Counted from the stretch's first letter, positions 20,990-36,400 are shown. The stretch: 64,000 bases of DNA from Lutraria lutraria (GCA_964023205.1 OZ026835.1:9692414-9756413); one strand, 5' to 3'. A program made the numbers and translations. The notes: generated by a model not told the origin, from the sequence alone.

Positions 20990-21085
20990 TAAGATAAGTC
21001 TAAAAATTAAAGCATCTGATTGGCTGTTTTGGAGTGCAGCCTTTAAACTAACCAATGGAAAGGCTACATTCTGAGACACACCCCT
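20990..21085. repeat. Paired inverted-CCAAT repeat, copy 3
   Basis: ATTGG at 21019-21023 and CCAAT at 21052-21056, offset 33 bp, followed by GGAAAGGCTACATTCTGAG. Confidence 0.5.
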
Positions 21086-21719
21086 GAAATAAAAACTATG
21101 AGGAACAGTGTCGAATTCACAAGTAATTGTTCACATTTCCAGTCTTCAGGTCATGTCAACAAACAGCAAACATTTCTCATACTTAAGCAAATTCCAACTT
21201 TTAGCATATAATCCAGAACCCAGCGTTCACAAATGAATAGGAAAGATAAGTAAGTATAAAGATCTTAAGCAACTAGTTCCAATATAAAGCAACATTTACT
21301 ATCATTTTAACAATAGTGCAACATCAAAACTTACTGTTACTTAATGTACGTAGATCTAACAGAGAAAAAAATTCTAACAAAACGACTAAAAGGTTGATCA
21401 TTTTGACAATTATTGTCCAAGAAGTCCATAATAACACAAATTTTGTTAAAAGTTAGCAATTCAGAGCAGCACAAGCTGAACAAAAGAGTACATTTTACAG
21501 CAGAGGTAATATACACAAGTGTCAACAAATTGCAGCAGTTACTATGGTATCTATAATTCCAGGAGTATGTTCAACAGAGCACATTTTTGGGTAATTTATC
21601 AGACTTACTACAAAATTAAGACATTAGGACAAGATTAGGAAAGCCCTAAAATCTGTCTTACATTGAAGTCATCTCATCAAGTAAACATTTAGAGGAAATG
21701 TTGAAAATCAGATTAAAAT

Positions 21720-21885
21720 ATGTTGTTGTTAAGATGAGGTGTTCTGATAATGAGTTGCACTCAGTGAGGTATTACTGTTTATTGCAGAAAAAAGTTCTGC
21801 ACCAGATTGGGAATTTCTTTCCTTTGAGATTAGGAAAATGAATCATTTTTTCAAATTGTGATGGTACCATTTACTGGTACCAAAC
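21720..21885 (+). repeat. Interspersed repeat shared with 63360-63525
   Basis: The segments AAGTTCTGCACCAGATTGGG, tttcctttgag-attaggaaaatg and cattttttcaaatt occur in the same order at 63447-63515. Same orientation; element boundaries not defined. Confidence 0.55.
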
Positions 21886-23889
21886 AAAGAAGTAAAAATA
21901 TCACTGAGAGTTATGAAGTAATTCTAATATTCTAAGTACACAAGCACTGAATGGAACTGAAAGCCTGCCTTGTATGAGCATGATGCACACTTCTAATGTT
22001 TAACAGCAAATAATATAAAAAAAAAACAGCATTGTGAGGTAGAATGAAAAAAAACTTTTAAATAGATTTATTATCAGCGAATAAATTATTAATGAAATAA
22101 ATGTAGAGCAGAGCAGTAAAGTCCACAGCATAGAAGATTCAGGACAAGATTTGCTAACAAAATTTTACCAAAAGTCCCCAAATAAATGCCCCCCCCCCCC
22201 TGCAGTTGGAACATATAACTGAAATTTTACAGGTTATCAGGTCACATCAGGTTTTTGACACATTTGTTACAACCCAAAAGACTCTTCAAGTATTGATTGT
22301 GAGTTATTTTCAAAAACTCGCTCAAAGAAATGGGTGGGGTAGGGGTGAATTTAAAAAGGGACATTTATTAGGGAATATTCACTCAAACTAAAGGTCAATA
22401 TTCATATTCATCAATAAAAGAAATACTAAGATACAACAGAAACTATATCCAATAAGAAAAACACAAAGACGAACAGATAGACAGACAGATGAGATATTAG
22501 TATAAGAAAAGAGTTGCCCTAAGAACCTGGTTTAACAATGTATCTGTATAAAACATTAAAGATGGTTGTAACGTTAGAACTTCTACAAAGGTCTGATAGA
22601 TAGAGTTTTCATCTAGTCTAATAGAAATAGACTTATTGAAGAAAAAGTAATGAGACAGTTCATCAAATGACAGAACTGGCTTAAAATCATAGCCAGTACT
22701 CAAACCTTAGTACTTTGAATCATTCAAATCTTAGCATGGGGGGGGGCTCCCAACAAAGGTGATTTCAAGCTGATATCAAATACAAGGTTGAAAAATGAAA
22801 ATTTTGAAGAAAAAAAACGAACCTCTTAACCTTGGTGCTGTGGAAGCAAAACCCATGGCAGCCCAGACCTGTGAAAAGGTGAATTTCTGGCTAATTAAGG
22901 AAAACAAGCACCCATGCTAATATGTACCCCCCGGTATTGTTTACAATTTAATTTCTAATCTAAAATGAAAAAGGGCTTACTGACAAGAATGATAATCATA
23001 TCAGCCTTGGTTATTTTCACTGTTAATAGAGTTTAAAGATGCAAGGCATAAGATAAAATAGATCAGGAAGTTTCGAACCAATTTTGTAGTAAGGTGAAAT
23101 CTACATCAATTCTATATATGAGCAGAAATACACACATTTATACATATTAATTCTCATACCACACATATATAATTATACACCAACAGTTGACTCATATTTA
23201 CACATATAATAAAAAATACACAAATTAAGAATGGATTAAATTATCACACCTAGTTTACAAATTGTATGTATAATTATGTATAATATTCAGAATGATTCAT
23301 TATAAACAACAAATGATCAATCAGATAGTTTCCACTATTTTGTAGTGGCCACAAAAATACTGTTAATTTACAAATCATTACAACATACACCGATATCTTT
23401 CATACATAAACAAATTCTTAAAAATTTGAAAAAAATCATTATTCCCCTAAAATCTTTCTTTAATTTATGAAAATCAAGCATAAACAAAAATCAGTATGTA
23501 TCAAAATATAGAAAATAATAAAATAAAATGATTTTAATTTCTTAAGTTCTTATCGGATTAAAATTCATTGAAGTCCCATGCTTATAGTTGATATATGATT
23601 TTCAACCAGAGCGCCACAATCGGTACCAATGCTTGTCTGTTCACTGTCTCAGTGAGATCTATGCTACCTCTTATATTTTCTGAGTTATGTGCTACATTAA
23701 AGTTTTTGCGCAGACGCTGACGACACAGCGATCACAATAGTTTCACTTTTTCTTCAAAAACACACAAGCTAAAAATGAGATGTTCAATTCACGCAATTAA
23801 TCATTCTGAGATTTTCAATTTAACAATCATGCAATTGATTATTCTATGTCAATGAAAAGCTTTCATCAGTCACACAAAATATACCATGG

Positions 23890-24000
23890 CTCTGAGGATA
23901 TAAATTTGAGATAAAAGACATTTTATCTGATTGGTTGGTTTTGAGCATATTCTTAGAATTGACCAATGAAAAGGCTCGTATCTGAACACAACTTCACAAA
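23890..24000. repeat. Paired inverted-CCAAT repeat, copy 4
   Basis: ATTGG at 23930-23934 and CCAAT at 23963-23967, offset 33 bp, followed by GAAAAGGCTCGTATCTGAAC. Confidence 0.5.
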
Positions 24001-26867
24001 CCCAATACTGACTTTTTTAAAAAGAAAAAACTACTTTATTCATATTAATGAGATACAGTGTTTAAATTTGAATTCTACTCACTGAGTCCACACACATTCA
24101 AAATTGAAATGAAATAGTACATGTATGTGTTATGATTTACCAATTCACAATCAGTTTATACGAACTTAGATGATTATATTAATGATGAATAATATGATTT
24201 AAGACTGATGGTCTTTGAAGAGTTGGTGATAAACTCAGTTATCTGAATGCAATATACACTTGATATGCTTGATAATCTATGTAAAGGTAGACAATTTTGG
24301 GAAGATATGACTAATAAAGTATGATGCCAGGAATTATCTCCCCTTATCTTATGAATAACACTAATCACATCAAAAGATCTCTCCCTTGCATTTTAAATAG
24401 TTTTTGCATCAATTTCATCAGTAGCTGTCACTTTTGCATCCCTAATACTTAGGTTTCTGTTAAATTATCTCCCTTGGATGACAAAAACCAATAAGTATTA
24501 ACAGTAGTCTCCCTTTCTTATTTATATCAGCAATCTAACCTAACCAATCAGTACACCCACACTATGAATGACAACCTGTAAAATGTTGAGTGAATATCAT
24601 TATAATGAGGCCCTGAGTCAAAGATGGCACTTTAAATTTATGAAGACAACCTATAACCTGATGTAGTTTCAAATAAATATAATCTCTGATTATCTACCCT
24701 TGAGGATATAAAAAAGTTCATCTCCAAAACCTCCCATTTTCATCATCGAGCTAGCATTCATGTGTGAAATATTTCATTACTTACATACCATTGGAAAATA
24801 ACATAGCAGTCATATAATAAATTATATCATAGTATTATACCATTGGAAAATAACATAATAAATTATATCATAGCATACATCATATGAAGTTTTTACAACG
24901 GAAAACAAAAAAGAACATGTATGTTTGGCATGAGGATGCGGGGACCTAAAGTGAAACAAAAAAATCCAAGTTAAAATAATTTAACATAGAGAAGGTTAAT
25001 GTGCTGAAATAATGCCACCTTATGTTCCGCTTTAATAGAGCAGTTTGAAAAAATGGATCTGTAAAAACTGAATGAATCGATGTTGAATTCACTCCTCCAA
25101 ACCATCTCTGATGATTTTTCTCACTTTCGAGCAAGTATCGTTATTTTGAGGTATACTTCAGTAAATTGATATCTCTAACTAAATATATCAAGATGAATAA
25201 ATATCTGTGAATATGTTACAATATTTTAGCAATTGTATGTTAACTGAGGCCGTGTGGCGCCTTGAAGCCGTACCATGTGACCAAATGGATACAGAACATA
25301 CAACTGTGCCGGTATATCTGATCTTTATTTTCTAACAAATTTTTTCTGCTTTTAAAAAACATTGGATAGAATGAATAAGCACCAATTTACCCCTACTAGT
25401 AAAGATTTTCCTAATAAATGAATTTTTTTCTGTGGTTAGTAAAAACATTAATACTCAAATAGTCTACACCCAGTGGTGGGTTCTGTACCCATTGGTCACA
25501 CACTAATAGATCTTCACTTTACGATATACATTCTGATGGAAGGCCAGTTGATGTGTTTAACAAAAATGGTCCAATTATACATATCACATAAAACGTTGTA
25601 AAAATTTGTCCAATGAAATGAATACGTTTACCAGTACTTTTAGTAAGTAAGTAAGTATTTGTAAGTTGGTCTGGAATTAACACAGGATCAGAGATTAGGA
25701 ATCCCAGTAATTGTGGATATCTTACAGTGGTAATTAATATATTAGGAGAGGAACTGTAGAGATTGCAAACAGAAATATTGTGCACTATATATAACAGAAT
25801 TATTATGAAAAGTTTTGTCTCATGTATAAAGAAAACAAATAAATTCTTAGTACGGTACAGCTAAGCCATTTATAAACAATGACCACCAAGTGAATGTACA
25901 CCATTTTATGATTTTCCACCACAAATTTATTGATACACTGTACAAAACTTATACCCCCATACCACACTATATAAAATGTGATTTATTGCCATGGCATAAA
26001 AGATCATTGCTTAATTACATGTCCATCATCTCGGTGTACCCAAGAGGAACAGGTGGTTCGAAAATCACACGCTTATCACGATTCCTCATAATATGGTTTG
26101 AGGGTTGATAAGTTTTGTTCAGCATAAACATGACCAAATAAACCTTTGAATCAAGGCCGATTGGGAAAATCAAATTTCAGTAACTTAATGCACAAGTAAT
26201 ATAATAGACAAACTTTAAACATGAATTACAAAAACCAACTTAACCAACATAAAATGTGTGAATACATTGCACTATTGGTAGTAAAAATATTAACAACAAA
26301 AATACAATGGGTTGTAATTGGTAGAAATAATAATTTCATAGCTAAATTCATGATTTCATTACTATATCCCTTTTCTAATTATTCATAATTATAAGGACAA
26401 CAGATTGTAACAAAATCATACAGATACTGACAACAAACTTGTACAAAAATTGATATAAGAACATTCTGGGAACTTATGTTCAAATTCAAAACATTGTTTG
26501 ATATAATTTACAACGATTGTGATCGGTAATCAGTAAAACAGATAACTTCAGTATAATAAAAATAGTACAATACATCCAAATATAGTCACATTTCTATGGT
26601 GGGCAACCAATGCCAGGACATTAAAGGTATTTTCTTTCGAAATATTCCTCAATCAAGGCAATTTTTGTGCAGATGTGTTGAGGCAAAGTAGTTATTCACA
26701 AGTAGGTGTGACATATATTACTGGCCAACCTGACTATAATCATATAAGTCTGTATAAAGGTCATCACATGCACGCCTATGAAAGAAAATTTCCTAAGTCC
26801 ATTCTACTCCACCGTACATTGTACTCATTATTTAAGGCAGTAAAGGTTATATGATCACACGAGACAT

Positions 26868-26884
26868 ACACACACACACACACA
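26868..26884. repeat. (CA)n microsatellite
   Basis: Uninterrupted ACAC tract, about eight dinucleotides. Confidence 0.85.
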
Positions 26885-27322
26885 TCACAGACAGGTCCCA
26901 TGTTAGCAATTCATATGAAGTGAAATCAATGCTGAATTATTCATATTTTTTGTTTCTTATCACAAATTTCAGGTACTGTGGTTTTCCATACATGATATTT
27001 GTTTGTTGATGACGAATTTCAACTGACTGAACTGTACTTAAAATGAATGAGAGAATAGTACATAGGTTAGACAATGAAACAACAGAGTAACAGTATTTCA
27101 TCAACAGTAAGTCAGTTCTATGATAAAAATTTGTATAATAACTCATAGAATACTGTCTATGTCAGTTGATCCTTATATTAACTATAAAGTCACATGATTA
27201 GATGAAGTGGTTAAAATGAAAGGTCACATGATTTCTATTTATAGCATTGAATCATGTAATGAGCTGCATCATGAGAATCACTATGTGTTATCACCATAGA
27301 AGTGGCAGTGGATGACTTCTTC

Positions 27323-27473
27323 TCATTTCCTGCGATGTTTTCTGTAACGATGTTGATGGTACAACGCAGGATGAAGATTCACAAGGCTGTCTCGAGGTAG
27401 GCAATTCGTGGGAATGCTGCGGGTTTGTAAGAATTTAACCTGAGACTCAGAGGACACCCATTCATCTGGTATA
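27323..27473 (-). CDS. AEBP2: AEBP2 coding exon 6 (C-terminal, with stop)
   Basis: The acceptor is CTGTATTTCAG at 27475-27474. The exon encodes residues 312-360, starting IPDEWVSSESQ, and stops with TGA at 27325-27323. The pattern I-P-D-x-W-V-x-x-S-E after the tryptophan-rich strand matches the end of vertebrate AEBP2. The basic tail is shorter than I recall for the human protein. Confidence 0.9.
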
Positions 27474-30400
27474 CTGAAATACAGAGATTTAAAACATACA
27501 GTAAATGAATAATGAAATAACCACTGAGGCTAAGTCTCAATTTCATTCTTGAAGCATTTAAAGTTGAAAAGATACGTTCTGATATATTTAGTTGATTAAT
27601 TAGCTCATGATTTGTTTTGTTACTGTTTTATAACAATTATCAAGGGAACATTTTGATACAAAATATAAATTTGAAATCTGAGCAAATGTACAGTTGATTT
27701 GTGATAAAAGGCAAATTGAGAAGATACAAACAGCTTTCATGCGCAGTTGGCATTCATTTGAAGGTTTATTTATTTTATGCCATGAATAAATATTCTCGAC
27801 CGACTACCTGATGTTCACATGGTGACTGAACTAAAAGTTTGACTGTATCAAAGTGATTCTTACAATGACCTAGTTCTCACAGTCGGACTATAGAAGTGTT
27901 GCATGCAGTGACCTTAATGTCAAGATCAAAGTGGTACTTACATATTTCGTGGTGTCCATTGAAGGAGGAATTGAGCTTTCCCTGATACATCCTTCCTTCT
28001 AGCAATCACCTGTAGAAAACATCAATTTTGGATAAAACATGTTTTAAACATGCAGTCAAAGGGAGGTAATTCAAAAACATGTATTATAATTTTTATGCTA
28101 GGTTAATTCCCTTTTACTGATCATCGACAGAAAAGTCTTGTCTCATCAGCTTTTTATTGAAAATCATCTCAAGTTATTAAACCAAAAGTATAATTTACGG
28201 CACACAGCCAGTATGAGGTGTGTATAATACCTATGGCAGCTTGATAAAGATTAAAGAACCAGGATGAACTATAAGAAATAAGAGTAGGAATATAAATTCC
28301 CCTTCCCCTGTACCTCACCTCCCCCCTCTCTGGGGTGGCCCTGAAATCGTTATAGATGCTGAATGGGCAGTTAATTAACAGATACAAAATTACAGAAACT
28401 ATAATCTACATTGGCACTTCTGACACACCATACTTACAGTGCTATGGAATGTGACAGAGTTGTTACTGCCATTGAGATCTAGCTGGGTACTCTCTGTTAT
28501 GACATTAAGCTGATTCTGCAAACTTGTCATGATTCCTGGGTCAAAATAATCCTCTGTCTTAACTGAAATCATATAAAAAACACAATTAAAATAAAAACTT
28601 AAATTCAACAATCAAGTGTTCAAGACTAATTTTTTTAAAGCACTAGCTTGAAATATTTGTGGACTGAAAATAAACAATATACCACTAGCCCGAATACACA
28701 ATTTTAACAGAAATTGACTAGCCCCGGGGTACGGGCTAGAGTGTTAGCCTGAAGACTGATTCAATCAATCTTATACATGCAATTATTTTGCCATAATTGT
28801 GATTGCCATGAATTTAATGTTAACTTTTCTTACACTAAAACCCCTATAAAAAAGGATTGAATGTTGATCAGGTGCAGTACTGATCATGGAGGAGTGATTT
28901 TCAACTTAAGCTGTACTGAAAATATTGCAACCTGTCAGAGCTACTTGCACATGACCTGTGAAACATTCATCAAGCAGGAAAGTAGGAATATGTTGACAGA
29001 AAGTGGGGCAATAGGTTAGTACTGATAGGTCACCAAGTTTCACATGTCATATAATTATACTGCCTACAGTTACTGTGCGTTACTGTGTTTTACTGTAACA
29101 CAGCGTGGATAAACCACAAATAACCCAATACTTAAACATCTAATATAAAATGGATGATAAATATCTTCATACATAATCATAGCAAAAAGTAAAATATGGA
29201 ATATATATCATAATTCTTGTAACAAGCTAAGAGCTAAGAAGTGACTCAGGATAATATCATAATAATGTAAGCTGTCTTGTCCTGTAAGCCACAGGCAGTC
29301 AGCATGTGACAATTAGACCCTCAAATATCCAGGAAGTTCTTTTACACTCTGAAACATTGTTAAATATTAGAATTTACCATGGCCCTAAATATTTTACATT
29401 AGGTAACATTTACAAACATTAAGAGTGTTAAATTGTACAAAAAGTGTATTCATGCAATAATATTTTCAATATTTTTTGGAATGTCTGAAAATTCATGATG
29501 TAAAAAATACAAAAAGAATTTAACTTAACTTCAAAATAAAACTTCAACTTTGAAATATCCTAGAATTTAATTCAATGATAGCAACTGCTGGAAAATGAAG
29601 ATGTACAAAAGCAATCCAATGGACCATTACACAATGCAGACTTCAAAAAAAGATTTTTCTGTTAGCTTTAAAATGGAACACAAAGAAATTGGAGCACATT
29701 ATTCTGCAGGATGAAGATAGGAGATTAACATAACTTCATGAGATCTACAAAGAATTCTAGAGATTTGTTACACAAACTGCAAGCACAAAGCAAGAATTTG
29801 CCCACAGTCTCCGGAGATGACACAGTTTGCATAGGTTATCGGCAAACCTGGAATCAGAAAACAAATTGTCGTCTGCTCGTAAAACAAATACTGGTACCAG
29901 ACAGACATGGAGACAGTTAGAAAACTCGATGCATTTGTAGCAGATCTTCCAGTCTAGTTTATAAGTCAGATAAAAAGGTTTGGAGTATTAAAACAGAACT
30001 GCATTACAGACAGAGTGGACGCCAGAGAGAACTTCAAATTTTACTACCATCATGAAAAAAAGAAGTTTATTCAGAAAAATCCAATTTTTACTAAAAGCCC
30101 AGTTCTACCAAGGAGATTACCAACATGATAAGAATATAATAAATTTAGCATAGAGTACTTGAGATTTCATTCCCTTCAAAGATTACCAAGGAGGCAAATT
30201 TCTCAGCCAGAGACCGATCATTTTACAGCAGATATTCCATGCTCCAGATGGCAGCAGTGTGTATATAAGTATTATACACAACTTTAAGCCATCAGGAATA
30301 TATAAGTTAGTACTTCCACAGATCTTTCCATTTATTTTCTCCAATGAAAAAATAGGGTACCAGAGGGAATAAAAACATGAAAATCATTAAGATGTATTCT

Positions 30401-33400
30401 GAATTTCCCATGATAATAAAAACAAATAGGTAATGTTGAGTATATTTGCAGAAATTTCAATGTAGACACTTATACTAAATAAAAACAAATAGGTAATGTT
30501 GAGTATATTTGCAGAAATTTCAATGTAGACACTTATACTAAATAAAACTTGCTGTTAAGTATTAACAAATCTAGATAAAAAGAACTGACCACAGCAGACA
30601 TGTCAATATGTTTGGGCAGTAAAGAATTATTCCAAGAAAAATAAATTTGGGTATCCGGGTTATTCCAAGAAATAAAATAATGTTTTGGCAATAGTTCATG
30701 TCAGTGTATCTAAATACAACTGCAACACAATAATTAATGACAACTAATGACATTTAGAACAACATCCAATCTTGCATACTTTAATCTGGATTAATGCTGT
30801 ACACATAATATGATTTATAACTTATAATTCCTTAAGATACAAGATCACCATTTAATGTTTCGGTGGGTTTATTATAATACTATTTTCCAACTATTTTACC
30901 ATTCTAATAACCACCTTAAATCATTGCTGTTCCATCCTGACACTTGCAGACTATAAAGAAATTCTATATACTACCAGGCAATGAATTGCCTGCAGAAACC
31001 AAATGGAGAATGAAAGTAATGAAGCACATTGGTCTTCATGTGACGATGACAATCTTCTTTGTATGTTACATAGTCAAACACATTAACTCGCCATAGACAA
31101 ACTGTTACATCATTGGACATAGACAAACTTATTTATGTGACATTGACAAACCTATTTATGTGATATAGACAAACTTATTTATGTGACATAGACAAACTTA
31201 TTCATATGACATTGACAAACCTATTTATGTGATATAGACAAACTTATTTATGTGACATAGACAAACTTATTCATATGACATAGACCAACTTATTTATATG
31301 ACATAGACAAACTTATTTATGTGACATAGACAAACTTATTTATGTGACATAGACAAACTTATTCATATGACATAGACAAACTTATTTATGTGACATTGAC
31401 AAACTTATTTTTGTGACATAGACAAACATATTTTTGTGATATAGACATAGACAAACTTATTCATATGACATAGACCAACTTATTTATATGACATAGACAA
31501 ACTTATTTATGTGATATAGACAAACTTATTTATATGACATAGACAAACTTATTTATGTGACATTGACAAACTTATTTTTGTGACATAGACAAACATATTT
31601 TTGTGACATTGACAAACCTATTTATGTGATATAGACAAACTTATTTATGTGACATAGACAAACTTATTTTTGTGACATAGACAAACTTATTTATGTGACA
31701 TTGACAAACCTATTTATGTGATATAGACAAACTTATTTATGTGACATAGACAAACTTATTCATATGACATAGACCAACTTATTTATATGACATAGACAAA
31801 CTTATTTATGTGATATAGACAAACTTATTTATATGACATAGACAAACTTATTTATGTGACATTGACAAACTTATTTTTGTGACATAGACAAACATATTTT
31901 TGTGATATAGACATAGACAAACTTATTCATATGACATAGACCAACTTATTTATATGACATAGACAAACTTATTTATGTGATATAGACAAACTTATTTATA
32001 TGACATAGACAAACTTATTTATGTGACATTGACAAACTTATTTTTGTGACATAGACAAACATATTTTTGTGATATAGACATAGACAAACTTATTTATGTG
32101 ACATAGACAAACTTATTTACTGGACATAGACAAACTTATTTATGTGACATAGACAAACTTATTTTTGTGATATAGACAAACTTATTTATGTGACATAGAC
32201 AAACCTATTTATGTGATATAGACAAACTTATTTATGTGACATAGACAAACTTATTTTTGTGATAAAGACAAACTTATTAATGTGACATAGACAAACCTAT
32301 TTATGTGATATAGACAAACTTATTTATGTGACATAGACAAACCTATTTATGTGATATAGACAAACTTATTTATGTGACATAGACAAACTTATTTTTGTGA
32401 TATAGACAAACTTATTTATGTGACATAGACAAACCTATTTATGTGATATAGACAAACTTATTTATGTGACATAGACAAACCTATTTATGTGATATAGACA
32501 AACTTATTTATGTGACATAGACAAACCTATTTATGTGATATAGACAAACTTATTTATGTGACATAGACAAACCTATTTATGTGACATAGACAAACTTATT
32601 TATGTGACATAGACAAACTTATTTGTATGACAAATAATTATATTTATATAAAATTCAGCTCTAGAACTTATGATATACCCCTATTGTGAGGCAATCATTA
32701 TAAATGAAATCATAAAATTTTCAATAACTTTAAACTGATTACAGATAACTCCGATCATACTGGTATTACAGTATTCAAGTCTAGCAAGTCTAGACCAAAA
32801 TTTTGAGGTATGTACAAATCAAAGATAAAACTCATTCCTGAAAAATTTACTTTATTACTTGAGACATATTTTGATGAAATCCCTTTTGACAGTGCATACA
32901 AAGGGAAGATTAAAGTGCCTGACCATTTATCAAGGCAACACAATACTCGTCAATGACCTTTTTTCATTCATGCATACTTTTCATAGGAGGGAAAATCTCA
33001 AAGTAATTCTACCAATTTATTTGATACAGTTAATGTAGAATGCTGAATGCAGCCATTTATAATCGTAACTGTCTCATATTAAGATGACTTATGAACAGTA
33101 TTCATATAAATGCAAATCAGGGAAGGACATGTATAATGATATCAGTTTCATGCATTAATGGCTTTGTGGTACTCAAGTGGAAAAACATTTAAATCAACAG
33201 ACGATTTCACAATTAGGCCATTACTAAAATATCCTTTTGTCCGTAACTTGAAACTCAATTTCCTCACTGCACTAATATTAATTATAACCTATTAGTAATG
33301 CTTTCATTTTTTGTATTTCTTATTTTTTATTGGCATTAAGAAGAAAATATACGATCTGGACAAACCTTATTTATTAAGGGTAAGTTTAAACTGAGCGGGC

Positions 33401-36400
33401 AACCAAAAATTGTTCACTAGCAGCCATATTTAACCTCAAATTAAAATAATAATGACACATCATAGGCTGTAAGGTTCACCAAGTTTAACCTATAGCTCAC
33501 ATTAATACAGCAAAAAAAAAGATATAAAAATCTAAGTGAATGCACATTTATTTTCAAGATATAATGATAACCACATCTTGTTAAGTACATTTTTGTATAA
33601 TGCCGACATAAAATCATTTAGTTAGTTTAATGAATATTTGCTGAACTTAAAAAGAGTTCATAAGAGTGTTGCAAATATTTATCCGAGGTCAACCCTTAAA
33701 ACGAATCTTTTGTCGTAAGTTCACCCCTATTTCTTTCTATTCTAAAATTGCTACATCAATTCTCAATATCTTATATCTTCCACAAAAGAAAATTATTTAG
33801 GGTATAAATTAGTGAAGGGAAATCATTAAGAAATAATTCAAACATAGGGCAAAGACAGATTTTTTTATCAGGGCATAATGACGATGATTGTGAATCTTGT
33901 AATGTTTTGGACGATTAACTAAATATACAGACAAAAACCAATAATTGGCACAAAAATGTACTTTTTATAACATAAAATAAATTAAGCAACATTTCAGATT
34001 TATATATACATAATTATCAATATAAATACTCGCTCCAGGCACACATAATATACTTGAAAAAATTCCATCCTTATCGGATAAAATCAGAAAATCTAAATCA
34101 ATATAACGCATTCAGTTTAGTACGCTAGACAGAAAAAGTAAAAATCTTTTCTGCTTTTTCTTTGTTGGACTTGAATTATTGAAGTCCAATTAAATATTCT
34201 TGATATTGAAAATAATATATCAAGTTACATGTACAACATGCTAGAGAAGATTCAATTCAACTTCATTGAAAATCCTTCAAACATTCAAAGACTAGGGGTT
34301 AAAATGTCTCACGGATCAAATGGTTTAAGTCTCAGTTTAGTAATCACTAACCCCTAGCTTTGAGTTAGAATCCTTTCCTGGGGACCAGAACAATGCACAA
34401 TATGTTAGAAGATATTGAAATAGCTTACTCAGATTGGCTCAGGTGGCTTTAAACCCAAGTTAACGCATGGGGTCTTTCTCCATTGTTAGGAAGTGGAAAA
34501 GTCACCACGTGACTGACAGTTAACATTAAAATACAGAGAGACAATTCATTAAGTATTTAAAGACATAACGAGCTGATCACAACTGCACTAAAACTAAGTA
34601 AAAACAACCAATATGAATACAGGTGAGCAGTGTTGGCACTAGACAAAACAGTAAAATGCTTAAATAACCAAGAAAATAGCCGTTGAAACTGAACAAAAGG
34701 GTATAAAGTTACTGAAGTTAACTGAGAAATGAACCATTTAAAATTTTGTACATCCAATTAAGGTCAAGGTCAATTCGAGGTTGGGTGATATGGGTGGATT
34801 AGGGATGGTCCAAGCTAGCATCAACTGTATAAGTACCAAATCATTCTAGTAAGTGGTGTTTGTGCCGAACAGAACAGTAAAAAAGTAGTCCATTGAAAAC
34901 ATTTTAAGTCCTAATTAGGTCGGGTAAAGGTCATCTGGATACACATGATAATGGTGGATTAGGAATGGTCCAAGCTGGCAACAACTGTATGATTATCAAA
35001 ATGATAGACACAACAGTAAAATCTAGTTAACCTAGTACAGATGAATGGACAGACAAGTCAATCACTATATACCCACCCCAACATCAGTAGTAGATGCCCA
35101 CTGGGGACATGAAAAGTCAAAAGTGTGCAAATTAAGAAATATATTTTTATATTTATTTCATACCGATGGGTTAATAAAAAGGGAAAATTATAAAAACAGT
35201 ATGTGCATGTGTTGAAATGAATTCATTATTATGAACAATTTAGAGAATATAAACTAAGCAATGAAAACCAGTCAGAAAGTAAGTGGGTTGTTACATAAGG
35301 TGATCATAAAGTGGGGTTATACAGTACATCACACATAATACAGTGCAACCTCTCCAGAACATCCCTCTCTTAAGCAACAACCTCCCTTCAACAACACTAT
35401 GATTTTTCCCACTGCATAATTTAACTATTAATTTAACCTCAATAGATTATCGACCTCTCAACAATAACATAATTTAGCTACTCCAAAAGGGTGTTGCTTT
35501 GGAGAGGTTGCACTGTATACTGTACTTTCATTTATTTTCGTTGGGCTCAATTTTCGTGTTTTTTACTAAAATGGCTATTTCATGGGGACATAAATTCATG
35601 AGTTTTGAATTTTGATAACAAAATGCCTTAACTCTGCCTCTAAATTTGTGGGGATTTGATATCGTAGAGAGCCTACCTACAAAATCCACAAAATTAAATC
35701 CCCAACAAAAATTAATGATTCCACAGTACATGTAATTATTCACATAATTGTAAACTGTAAATAACAGAAGATCTAATTCAGAGTTTAAAGTAAATTAAAA
35801 TTCTAAAACATAAAAATCATGATCACCTCTAGAAAGTATCATTAATCATTAATTACTGGCTAGACTGTTATCTTTAAAAGTATTCATGCAGACAAAACAG
35901 TTCTTGTCTCTCTCATTCTTTCACAAGATGTAAGCATTACATTATTTTCTATGAAAGTAGGATTCATTGATTAGCCAACAGTTACAATTTCCTGAAAGTA
36001 TTGTTTTATTTTGTCACCAGGCTATGAAGTTAAGATCTTAGCAAATATCACTGTTATTAAACAAAGCAAAGTTTTCACCTACTAACCTAAAAATCAGACA
36101 AAGGAATACAAAGGGATTAGTTCACACTGCTTTTGATGACGTATATTGTTAATACAATTCATTCCAAGTGCCATTGACTGGTTCCATAATATGTATGAAT
36201 AATAAATAGGGTGGCTATAAGAAAAAAAAATCTATATCGATGATTTACGTTTCTAAGCATATTTATGGCTTAATGAGAAAAACTTGTCGATATACGTCTT
36301 CATGTTTCTTTTTATAGTCAATAGAAGTTTTGATTGGTCAACACCCTGGATGTGCTAATTTAGTTATCTAGCCTCTATCAATACTTTTTGGTATGGGTAA

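Larger units (their letters stand above)
17313..27322. other. Long non-coding region, 3' of AEBP2, with small repeats
   Basis: About 10 kb with no supportable coding exon. It lies downstream of the AEBP2 stop codon, so its upper end (toward 27322) should contain the AEBP2 3' UTR; I cannot fix the polyadenylation site. Named pieces inside are listed separately. A C-run is at about 22191-22200, a GT/CA tract at 26868-26884, and an imperfect ~50-bp direct duplication (cattggaaaataacat...) at about 24789-24880. Confidence 0.5.

Noticed and set aside
31098..32632. CRISPR array
   Set aside because: Units are contiguous 23-bp repeats without unique spacers, in an intron of a eukaryotic gene.
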